Assembly: GCA_946186175.1 (NCBI GenBank)
Contig: CAMHMG010000109.1
Span: 1 to 10,130 of the forward strand
DNA: 10,130 bases
Reading direction: 5' to 3'
From: an uncultured Clostridia bacterium
Lineage (GTDB): Bacteria; Bacillota; Clostridia; Lachnospirales; Lachnospiraceae
The position numbers were made by a program, and so were the translations under genes. Below the pieces are notes generated by a model that was not told the DNA's origin, searched no databases, and worked only from the letters and a program-made list of their open reading frames with translations. Below are positions 1 through 6,185 of this stretch, in pieces; position 1 is the first letter of the stretch, and each line of letters opens with the position of its first letter.

Positions 1-6
1 GCTTCT

Positions 7-82
7 CAGTTACAATATAAGCTATGATTAGTGTTCAAACGTGCAAGCACGTTGACACACTAATCATAACTTATATTGACTG
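7..82. repeat. Long near-perfect inverted repeat (hairpin)
   Basis: Two arms pair almost without interruption: 7-10 with 79-82, 13-21 with 70-78, 23-34 with 57-68, and 38-44 with 47-53. The tip is AACGTGC-AA-GCACGTT. That gives about 32 base pairs with one mismatch (22/69) and a few bulged bases. Neither side is followed by a T-run, so it does not look like an intrinsic terminator. On the minus strand an extended -10-like sequence (TGTGATAAAAT, 94-104) lies just upstream, with no good -35, so the hairpin could be the 5' leader of a leftward gene outside the window. It could also be a small dispersed repeat. The structure is seen in the sequence; its role is unknown. Confidence 0.75.
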
Positions 83-218
83 TGAATAGTAACATTTTAT
101 CACATATTGTTTTCAAATTGTTTTTTTTAACGTCATAATTTGTTCATAATTATATTTTATATTATCTACAGTAACCTTTTTATAATTTTTTCATTAATTC
201 TCCCTTATACTTATACAG

Positions 219-251
219 AAAGAGACCCATGTAACACCGGGTCTCTTTTTT
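219..251. terminator. Intrinsic terminator, possibly bidirectional, after putP
   Basis: A 10-bp stem (219-228 with 239-248, AAAGAGACCC/GGGTCTCTTT) encloses a 10-nt loop. On the plus strand the GC-rich part of the stem runs into a T tract to 251. On the minus strand, where putP ends at 266, the stem is followed by a shorter T-rich stretch. It most likely ends putP transcription, and it would also stop any rightward transcript entering from the left edge. The hairpin is clear; which direction it mainly serves is inference. Confidence 0.75.
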
Positions 252-265
252 CGTGCTGATATTCT

Positions 266-1843
266 TTAATTACTCTCGTTGAGCATTCTATCAAACTCAG
301 CATCCATCTCCTTAGAAGGTTTCTCCGTAACAAGTGATACAATTACAATAAATACAAGACTTACCACGAAACCGATTGCCAATGAATATAATCCCGTATA
401 TGAACCCAAAGTTACTTTGATTGCCTTACCTGCTTCATCGACAGAATTGATGATTTTGAGGTAATCCCATAACATAACAGTCAATGCACCGGAAATAATA
501 CCCGCTACAGCGCCGGGAAAATTAACTCTCTTCCAATAAAGTGAAAGCAGAACGGTTGGTCCGAATGCTGCACCAAATCCCGCCCATGCGTTAGATACCA
601 GACCCATTACAGAGCTGTCCGGATTAAGCGCAATAATATATGCAAGAACTGCAATAATAATAACCGTCAAACGTGAAACGGCAAGAACTGTAGAATCCTT
701 GGCATCCTTCTTGATAACACCCTTAAACATATCCTCTGCAACCGCAGATGCAGATACAAGCAACTGAGAATCCGCTGTAGACATGATGGCAGCAAGTATT
801 CCACACAAGAATATTCCACCTATAAAATCTAAGCTGTAATGTTCTATAAACAACTGCTTGATCATTTCAATAAATACATTTTCCGAAGTGATATTAGCAA
901 AATCACCTTCACCCAATATATTAGGAAACAGGTATGCACGTCCGACAATTCCGATTATTACGGCAAATGTAAGAGATAATGCAACCCATACTATCGCAAT
1001 GGCTTTAGATTTGTTAAGCTCTTTATCACTTGAAACAGCCATGAACCTTACGAGAATATGAGGCATTCCGCAATATCCAAGTCCCCATGCAAGTTGTGAA
1101 ATGATATAGACTGCTGAAACATTTTTTCCCGAATCCTGCATTATATTCAAATATGAACTTGCTCCACCGGCAACTCCGGACTGATTAAGAAGTGATGTTA
1201 TATTACCCGGACCGACTATTGCATATGCAATAATAGGAACTATTAAAACCCCTACAAGCATAAGAGTTCCCTGAATAAAGTCAGTGGTACATACAGCCAT
1301 GAACCCGCCAAGAAATGTATATATCAATATAACCAACGCACCTATTGTAAGCGCGATCCTATAATCCATTCCAAACACAGAGGCAAAGAGCTTTCCGCCG
1401 GCAGTAAGTGATGAAGCTGTATAAACGAGAAAGAAAATGATAATTACAATAGAAGAAATAATAAGCAATATCTTCTTCTTGTCATGAAATCTGTTCTCAA
1501 GATACATAGGCAGAGTAAGTGAATTATTAGCTATGATAGTATATCTTCTTAATCTTGATGAAATGAACAGCCAGTTAAATACAGTTCCTATAAAAAGTCC
1601 AACTGAAATCCATGCCTGTCCTGTTCCAAATGCATATACACTTCCCGGAAGTCCCATCAAAAGCCATCCGCTCATATCCGACGCCTGTGCAGATAGTGCA
1701 GCCACCCAGCCATTAAGATTACGTCCTCCCAGAAAATAATCTTCTGAATTTTGGGTCTGACCTGCATATTTGGCACCAATAACAATCATTAATAACATAT
1801 AAGCGCCAAATGCTATCAATACCCAGATAATTGAATTAACCAT
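266..1843 (-). CDS. putP: Sodium/proline symporter (SSS family)
   Basis: Encodes a 525-residue integral membrane protein that should import proline together with Na+. E. coli PutP is about 500 residues, so the length fits. The hydrophobic profile suggests the roughly 13 membrane helices of the solute:sodium symporter family. The segment SAQASDMSGWLLMGLPG (51-67) matches the PutP signature; Asp56, Ser58 and Gly59 correspond to the Na+-site residues Asp55, Ser57 and Gly58 of E. coli PutP. A second signature, MSTADSQLLVSASAVAED, starts at 354, with Ser355/Thr356 in the place of the second Na+-ligand pair. The start is supported by AAGGAG 9 nt upstream of ATG. The gene stands alone: the terminator at 219-251 follows it and the 323-bp repeat element sits upstream. 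Proline is the likely substrate because the TM2 signature is PutP-specific, but a related substrate cannot be excluded. Confidence 0.93.
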   Translation of the reverse strand: MVNSIIWVLIAFGAYMLLMIVIGAKYAGQTQNSEDYFLGGRNLNGWVAALSAQASDMSGWLLMGLPGSVYAFGTGQAWISVGLFIGTVFNWLFISSRLRRYTIIANNSLTLPMYLENRFHDKKKILLIISSIVIIIFFLVYTASSLTAGGKLFASVFGMDYRIALTIGALVILIYTFLGGFMAVCTTDFIQGTLMLVGVLIVPIIAYAIVGPGNITSLLNQSGVAGGASSYLNIMQDSGKNVSAVYIISQLAWGLGYCGMPHILVRFMAVSSDKELNKSKAIAIVWVALSLTFAVIIGIVGRAYLFPNILGEGDFANITSENVFIEMIKQLFIEHYSLDFIGGIFLCGILAAIMSTADSQLLVSASAVAEDMFKGVIKKDAKDSTVLAVSRLTVIIIAVLAYIIALNPDSSVMGLVSNAWAGFGAAFGPTVLLSLYWKRVNFPGAVAGIISGALTVMLWDYLKIINSVDEAGKAIKVTLGSYTGLYSLAIGFVVSLVFIVIVSLVTEKPSKEMDAEFDRMLNESN

Positions 1844-1964
1844 TGTTGTATTCTCCTTGCAAATAAATTAATAAGATAGGCTATTGCGAAACTCTATATT
1901 TTCTTCTTAGAGTTGTGCATATTATATAGCTCCATTACAGACACGCAGCACAAGGCATGCCCTG

Positions 1965-1995
1965 TCTCTAAGCTCATGTTCCATTCGCTAAGAGA
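1965..1995 (-). other. Hairpin A inside the 323-bp element
   Basis: TCTCTAAGC (1965-1973) pairs with GCTAAGAGA (1987-1995), with one mismatch. Read on the minus strand it is TCTCT-T-AGC-GAA-N7-TGA-GCT-T-AGAGA. That layout is shared with the hairpin at 2068-2103 although the stem bases differ. Confidence 0.55.
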
Positions 1996-2025
1996 GAGGG
2001 GATCTCGCTCCGTCTACGGCGTAAC

Positions 2026-2057
2026 GGTACATAATGCACCCAAATACGGTGCATACC
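2026..2057. other. Hairpin B inside the 323-bp element
   Basis: GGTA (2026-2029) and TGCACC (2035-2040) pair with GGTGCA-TACC (2048-2057) around a 7-nt loop. A second GGTGCAT copy at 2063-2069 could compete for the same left strand. The copies belong to a short imperfect direct repeat, 2040-2054 and 2056-2069, which on the minus strand reads ATGCACC(G)TAYTTGG. Confidence 0.5.
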
Positions 2058-2067
2058 AAGTAGGTGC

Positions 2068-2103
2068 ATGACACTAGAACTCACTGTGTTCGTTAAGTGT
2101 CAT
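2068..2103 (-). other. Hairpin C inside the 323-bp element
   Basis: ATGACACT (2068-2075) pairs perfectly with AGTGTCAT (2096-2103). On the minus strand the interior reads T-AAC-GAA-N5-TGA-GTT-CT, the same plan as hairpin A with A-T in place of the G-C in the inner stem. This is the strongest single hairpin in the element. Confidence 0.6.
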
Positions 2104-2287
2104 TGGAACTACCGACGCCTGCGCCAAGGTCTGCTAATGGATGCTATATGTAATATGCACAACTCATATACACTTTTCAATGAGTTTCGCAATTGCCTAA
2201 AATTAATAGAACTTTGAAATAAGTCCTTGTATAAAATATCACAAAGAGAGATAAAATGCAAAAAAATATGAAATAAGAAAATTTCTA

Positions 2288-2316
2288 GTGACAAAAGCAG
2301 GAAAACCACTTATAAT
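2288..2316 (+). promoter_or_regulatory. Sigma-A-type promoter for the Na+/phosphate cotransporter gene
   Basis: GTGACA (2288-2293, five of six bases match TTGACA) is separated by exactly 17 bp from a perfect TATAAT (2311-2316). Transcription would start near 2323, giving a leader of about 93 nt before the ATG at 2416. The promoter lies outside the 323-bp element, so the transporter gene does not need that element for transcription. Confidence 0.7.
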
Positions 2317-2345
2317 TATACAGTCATTTCTAAAAATCAATAACA

Positions 2346-2391
2346 TATCTTATCAAACGATGCGCAAGCTCTGCTTTCACTTGATAAGATA
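2346..2391 (+). promoter_or_regulatory. Leader inverted repeat upstream of the transporter start
   Basis: TATCTTATCAA (2346-2356) and TTGATAAGATA (2381-2391) are an exact 11-bp inverted repeat separated by 24 nt. It lies downstream of the promoter at 2288-2316 and ends 7 nt before the GGAGG ribosome binding site at 2399-2403. There is no T-run after it. It could be a leader hairpin affecting translation or mRNA stability, or a dyad operator for a repressor. The repeat is seen; the role is inference. Confidence 0.45.
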
Positions 2392-2415
2392 ACAATACGG
2401 AGGATATTTATTATC

Positions 2416-4776
2416 ATGGACATTTTGTCGATTCTTCAATTACTAGGTGGTGTTGGTCTCTTCCTATACGGAATGAGTCTTATGGGATCATCCCTAAATA
2501 AGCTGGCCGGATCGGGCCTTCAGAGAATACTTGAAAAATTGACCACGGGTAAAAACAAAGTAGCCGGATATATCAAAGGCTGGGGACTTGGTACAGGGGT
2601 TACAGCAATAATTCAAAGTTCAGCTGCCACTACTATCATGCTTATCGGTTTTGTCAATGCCGGTATCATGAAGCTTGCCCAGGCAATCCCCGTTATTATG
2701 GGATCTAATGTCGGCAGTACGGTTACAGCACAGATCCTGCGTCTTGGTGATCTTGGATCAGACAATATATTTCTTCAGTTATTAAAACCTGCATCTTTTG
2801 CTCCTATGCTTGTCGGAATCGGTGCATTTATCGTACTTTTTTCAAAAAAGAAACAGATCAAGAATATCGCCGGGATTTTGGTAGGACTTGGCATCCTGTT
2901 CTACGGAATGACAACAATGGAGGCTGTGTTTGCACCATTGAAGGATTCACCTGCATTTCAGAATGCATTTGTATCATTTAAGAATCCATTAATAGGTATA
3001 TTAGCAGGCCTTGTAATAACAGCTACCATTCAGAGTTCTAACGCCTCTATAGGTATTCTGCAGGCGTTATCGGCAACCGGAAGTGTGACCTATGCTTCAG
3101 CATTTCCTATTATTGTCGGTGCTAATCTTGGTAAATGTATGACTACCATATTAGGAGGAATCGGAGGCAACAAGAAATCAAAACGTCTTGTGCTTTCCTA
3201 TATACTGTTCAATCTTTTTGGTGCGCTCATATTCTGCACTGTCATTTATTCTATATATTACACAGTCGGAATAGGCTTTTTCGACAATTCGATCAATCGA
3301 GGTGGAATAGCTAATATTCACTTTCTTTTCAATTTCCTTACAAGTGTAATATTGCTTCCATTCTCACAAAAGCTAAGCACTTTAACCGGAAAGATTATAG
3401 GTGAGGATGAGATATCTAAGACAGACAAACAGCTTGCGACTTTAGATGATATGCTCTTGAATACTCCTACAATAGCTCTTGAACAGTGTAAGAATGTTAT
3501 AGCAGCTATGGCTGATGCCATCTATGAGAATTATCATCTATCAACAGGATTGATATATAACTATGATCCTGAGAAATTTGAACAGCTCGAAGAAAATGAG
3601 AGTTTTATTGATCAATGTGAAAGTGCTCTTTCCTCATATATCGTTAAGATCAATTCCAAACGTCTTTCTGCAGATGACAGACTTGTTGTTGCGGAGATAT
3701 TAAATTCTGTCAGCGACTTTGAGAGAATGGGCGATCACTGTATGAATATCTATTTTGTCGCACAGGACAAGAATGAACAGAATATTCACTTCTCTCCTGC
3801 CGGACATTTCGAAGTAGATACTATTATCAATGCTGTTGATAATATCCTAAAGACAACCTTTGACAGCTTCAAGAATGATGACTCGTCTGCTGCTCTTAGA
3901 ATTGAGCCGATGGCAGAGACAATCGACAGACTTAAGGAAATTATCAAGAATCACCACGTAGAAAGACTTCAGACGGGCGATTGTGGTATTGCAGGCGGTA
4001 TATCTTTAGTTGATCTTGTAACAAGCTTTGAACGTATCGCTTCGCATTGTGCCAACATCTCTCTTCACATAGTTAAACGCGTTGACAACACTAAGGACTT
4101 TGATGAGATGCACGGTCACACTAACGACAGCTTCAGTGAGGAATACAAAGCCTTGTATCACTATTATGAATCCCTCTATGTGTCACCGGTCATCAATGAA
4201 AATCAGGCTCTGCTTGCTGAGGCAGCATACAGAAGCAGGCAGGATGCTTTGTCTGAGCCTGAACAGGCAGACAAGAAACATAGCAAGAAGAGTATCGGCA
4301 AAAAATCCGATAAGAAAACTGATACCAAACATTCTGAAGAAAAGAATTCTGAATCAAAAAATCATGACAGAAAGGACATGGGTACAAAGACTTCAAAGGA
4401 TATAGACATAAAGAATGCCGAAGATAAAAGTGCCAGGAATGCAGATGCTAAAAACACAGAAACCAAGAGTTCTAAGAACTCAGACTCTAAGAATGAAGAT
4501 ATAAAGAACGCTAAGGACTCAGCTACAAAGAACTCTAAGAATGCAGACTCAAAGAATACGGATACAAAGAGCTCTAAGAACGCAGACTTAAAGAATACGG
4601 ATACAAAGAGCTCTAAGAATGTAGATACAAAGAACGCAAAGGACTTAGACACCGTAAATATTGACTCAAAAAATACAGATACCAAGAATTCTAAGAATTC
4701 AGGTAACAAACAAACTGCAAAACAAACCGGCAAACAAAAACATAAGAAATCAGTCAAAAACAAGAAAAGAAAATAA
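2416..4776 (+). CDS. Na+/phosphate cotransporter (NptA/YjbB type) with PhoU-like domain and repeat tail
   Basis: Encodes a 786-residue membrane protein expected to move inorganic phosphate with Na+. The membrane part (about 1-330) carries the two inverted Na/Pi cotransporter repeats: QSSAATT at 67-73 with GSNVGSTVTA at 96-105, and QSSNAS at 206-211 with GANLGKCMTT from 235. The paired QSS motifs are the hallmark of SLC34-like transporters. Residues about 345-565 are helical and PhoU-like, with ERMGDHC and ERIASHC motifs typical of this fusion. From about 612 to the end the protein is a low-complexity tail rich in Lys, Asn, Ser and Asp, ending in a strongly basic stretch; bacterial homologues usually stop near 550-600 residues, so this tail is extra. 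GGAGG lies 12 nt upstream of the ATG. The gene has its own promoter and converges on thiN. Phosphate uptake versus export is not decided by the sequence. Confidence 0.9.
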   Translation: MDILSILQLLGGVGLFLYGMSLMGSSLNKLAGSGLQRILEKLTTGKNKVAGYIKGWGLGTGVTAIIQSSAATTIMLIGFVNAGIMKLAQAIPVIMGSNVGSTVTAQILRLGDLGSDNIFLQLLKPASFAPMLVGIGAFIVLFSKKKQIKNIAGILVGLGILFYGMTTMEAVFAPLKDSPAFQNAFVSFKNPLIGILAGLVITATIQSSNASIGILQALSATGSVTYASAFPIIVGANLGKCMTTILGGIGGNKKSKRLVLSYILFNLFGALIFCTVIYSIYYTVGIGFFDNSINRGGIANIHFLFNFLTSVILLPFSQKLSTLTGKIIGEDEISKTDKQLATLDDMLLNTPTIALEQCKNVIAAMADAIYENYHLSTGLIYNYDPEKFEQLEENESFIDQCESALSSYIVKINSKRLSADDRLVVAEILNSVSDFERMGDHCMNIYFVAQDKNEQNIHFSPAGHFEVDTIINAVDNILKTTFDSFKNDDSSAALRIEPMAETIDRLKEIIKNHHVERLQTGDCGIAGGISLVDLVTSFERIASHCANISLHIVKRVDNTKDFDEMHGHTNDSFSEEYKALYHYYESLYVSPVINENQALLAEAAYRSRQDALSEPEQADKKHSKKSIGKKSDKKTDTKHSEEKNSESKNHDRKDMGTKTSKDIDIKNAEDKSARNADAKNTETKSSKNSDSKNEDIKNAKDSATKNSKNADSKNTDTKSSKNADLKNTDTKSSKNVDTKNAKDLDTVNIDSKNTDTKNSKNSGNKQTAKQTGKQKHKKSVKNKKRK
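4459..4638 (+). repeat. 39-bp (13-codon) tandem repeats in the transporter tail
   Basis: Three consecutive 39-bp units (4522-4560, 4561-4599, 4600-4638) encode variants of DTKSSKNADLKNT; the first two are very similar and the third decays in its second half. A more diverged unit of the same length, starting ETKSSKNS, sits at 4459-4497, separated by 24 bp. The unit length is a multiple of three, so gain or loss of copies would keep the reading frame. Related but irregular repeats extend on both sides, from about 4420 to 4720. Confidence 0.75.
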
Positions 4777-4779
4777 AAC

Positions 4780-5460
4780 TCAATCCTTACTCTCTATTAA
4801 CAAAGCTGTCCCCTCTCCGACATGGAAGCGGGCAGTTTTTTCTTTTATTTCATTACTGACGGTAAGCGCCGGTCCCTTAGGGATCCTTGCATTACTAAGA
4901 GGGTAGGCAACACCTTCTAAGGTTACATCAGCAATATATGGGGTTACAGGAATAATGGATACATATTTGCCCCACTGCTGCTCTCTATCAATAACGCGCT
5001 CATTAGGACCTTTCTCGCCGTCAATAAGGCATATCCTGTTATTGGTATCAACGATTACACAATCAATACCCTTGTCATTTGAACATATCAAAAGATCCAT
5101 ATTAGCGAGCAAATGATCTATTCTGTAACCGGTTGCTCCAAGCATTGTTATATTTGTAGCACCATAATCCTCTGAATAAATAATTGCAAGCTCTGAATCG
5201 GTCAGATCCTTTTCTCTTGGAAACCTGATGATTCTTGCATCCAGTTCACCTGCTTTAATACGTTCGTCATACAGGTTGACCAGATCACTTGATACAGTAT
5301 CAAAATCACCGATAATAAGATCCGGTTTGATACCCAGTTGATCAGCATAATATAGTCCTTTATCAACAGCAAAGACCTTATCATACGATAAGGTCTCAAT
5401 ATATTCTTTGGCAAAAGGAATATCAAGATATCCCCCGGATATAACAAGTACATGAAACAT
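4780..5460 (-). CDS. thiN: Thiamine pyrophosphokinase
   Basis: Transfers pyrophosphate from ATP to thiamine, giving thiamine diphosphate, in the cytoplasm. With the start chosen here the protein has 226 residues, close to the usual 210-225. The family motifs are present: GDFDTV at 51-56, EKDLTDSELAI at 83-93 and GATGYRIDHLLAN at 108-120; together they build the ATP/thiamine site at the dimer interface. The C-terminal part (about 150-226) is the beta-rich thiamine-binding domain. An ATG two codons upstream (5466) is possible, but the ribosome binding site GAGG would then be only 3 nt away, against 9 nt for the ATG at 5460, so 5460 is preferred. It is the last gene of the operon, 30 bp after rpe, and its stop lies 3 bp from the stop of the convergent transporter gene. 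Confidence 0.92.
   Translation of the reverse strand: MFHVLVISGGYLDIPFAKEYIETLSYDKVFAVDKGLYYADQLGIKPDLIIGDFDTVSSDLVNLYDERIKAGELDARIIRFPREKDLTDSELAIIYSEDYGATNITMLGATGYRIDHLLANMDLLICSNDKGIDCVIVDTNNRICLIDGEKGPNERVIDREQQWGKYVSIIPVTPYIADVTLEGVAYPLSNARIPKGPALTVSNEIKEKTARFHVGEGTALLIESKD
4806..4846 (+). terminator. Probable intrinsic terminator of the transporter gene, inside the 3' end of thiN
   Basis: CTGTCCC (4806-4812) can pair with GGGCAG (4830-4835), with one bulged T. The T-run 4836-4841 follows directly, then C and four more T. It lies 30 bp after the transporter stop codon and within the antisense coding sequence for the thiN C-terminus. The stem is imperfect, so confidence is moderate. Confidence 0.45.
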
Positions 5461-5490
5461 AACCATTCACCTCATAATTATTATATTAAT

Positions 5491-6144
5491 CTATTTCATT
5501 ATTTTCAAAAATTTCCTGACATTCTCTTCTTTGTCACCCTTAAATACAGCCGAGCCTGCAACAATTACATTAGCCCCTGCTTCACCTACTGTCTTCACAT
5601 TATCATGTCCTATTCCGCCATCAACCTGCAGATACATATCTTCCTTTCCGGCTTTAACTATAATATCATGAACTGATCTTAACCTGTCAATTGATGCTTC
5701 AATGAACTTCTGTCCGCCAAAGCCCGGATAGACACTCATCACAAGGATCATTTCTACATCATTAATATATTTCTCTATTACTGATACATCAGTGTCGGGA
5801 CTGATTGCAAGACCGGCCTTAATTCCGTGTTCATGTATCTTATCGAGCGTCTCTGATACATTCTCACAGGCTTCATAGTGAACGGTTATCATATCCGCCC
5901 CACTTGCAGCAAATTCATCAATATATCTTATCGGTTCCCTGATCATCAAATGCGCATCCAAAAATGCATCAGTAATTTTCCTCACCGAACTGATCACAGG
6001 TATGCCAAACGAAATATTAGGCACAAACATACCATCCATCACATCAAGATGTATCCACTGTGCTCCGGCATGTACTACTGCTTTAATATCATTTCCCAAA
6101 TCACAAAAATCAGCTGACAGTATCGATGGTGCCAAAATATTCAT
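5491..6144 (-). CDS. rpe: Ribulose-phosphate 3-epimerase
   Basis: Interconverts D-ribulose 5-phosphate and D-xylulose 5-phosphate in the pentose phosphate pathway. The 217-residue length is normal for this TIM-barrel enzyme. The start APSILSADF and the motif HLDVMDGMFVPN (32-43) are diagnostic. The metal ligands are all in place: His32, Asp34, His65 (in DAHLMI) and Asp175 (in VDGGI). Asp34 and Asp175 are the catalytic acid/base pair in this family. The loop usually reading SVNPGFGGQ reads SVYPGFGGQ here (Tyr139), and the segment usually NPxT reads SPDT (115-118); both are conservative departures near the active-site face. GAGGAG lies 8 nt before the ATG. It follows rsgA after 41 bp and precedes thiN by 30 bp. 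Confidence 0.95.
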   Translation of the reverse strand: MNILAPSILSADFCDLGNDIKAVVHAGAQWIHLDVMDGMFVPNISFGIPVISSVRKITDAFLDAHLMIREPIRYIDEFAASGADMITVHYEACENVSETLDKIHEHGIKAGLAISPDTDVSVIEKYINDVEMILVMSVYPGFGGQKFIEASIDRLRSVHDIIVKAGKEDMYLQVDGGIGHDNVKTVGEAGANVIVAGSAVFKGDKEENVRKFLKIMK

Positions 6145-6185
6145 AACAAATACTCCTCATGTATAACATAATATTAAAATCTCAA

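Larger units (their letters stand above)
1877..2199. repeat. 323-bp element with two-part inverted repeats and internal hairpins (MITE-like or structured RNA)
   Basis: The ends are an 18-bp inverted repeat with one mismatch (1877-1894 TAGGCTATTGCGAAACTC; 2182-2199). After unmatched spacers of 15 and 16 nt there is a second, inner inverted repeat (1910-1937 against 2135-2165), identical apart from three extra bases in the right arm. Between the arms lie at least three smaller hairpins: 1965-1995, 2026-2057 and 2068-2103. The middle is visibly more GC-rich than the surrounding AT-rich DNA. No convincing open reading frame or transposase is present. The layout fits a non-autonomous, MITE-like mobile repeat, or a structured RNA. 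I do not recognise it as a named family. It lies between putP and the phosphate transporter gene, so it may carry or alter their upstream signals. Confidence 0.65.

Noticed and set aside
1921..1926. TATAAT on the minus strand as a -10 for putP
   Set aside because: No acceptable -35 at 16-18 bp, and the hexamer lies in the inner inverted-repeat arm of the element; possible but unsupported, so the putP promoter is left unassigned.
2000..2030. GC-richer stretch as part of a tRNA
   Set aside because: No cloverleaf arms or T-loop sequence; the pairing is explained by the local hairpins of the 323-bp element.
2241..2270. Tiny open frame (ATG CAA AAA AAT ATG AAA TAA) as a leader peptide
   Set aside because: Six codons, weak ribosome binding site, and it lies upstream of the best promoter, so it would not be in the transporter mRNA.
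2109..2309. A 66-codon minus-strand open frame running from the transporter promoter region into the 323-bp element
   Set aside because: No ribosome binding site of note, hydrophobic low-complexity content from AT-rich DNA, and its last third is non-coding repeat arm sequence.
4459..4638. Regularly spaced repeats that might suggest a CRISPR array
   Set aside because: Units are directly adjacent, without unique spacers, are in frame with the transporter gene and encode a repeated peptide.
4362..4763. A 133-codon minus-strand open frame opposite the Lys-rich tail
   Set aside because: It is the antisense reading of the AAG/GAT-rich repeats, which gives runs of Phe, Leu and Ser; no start signal.
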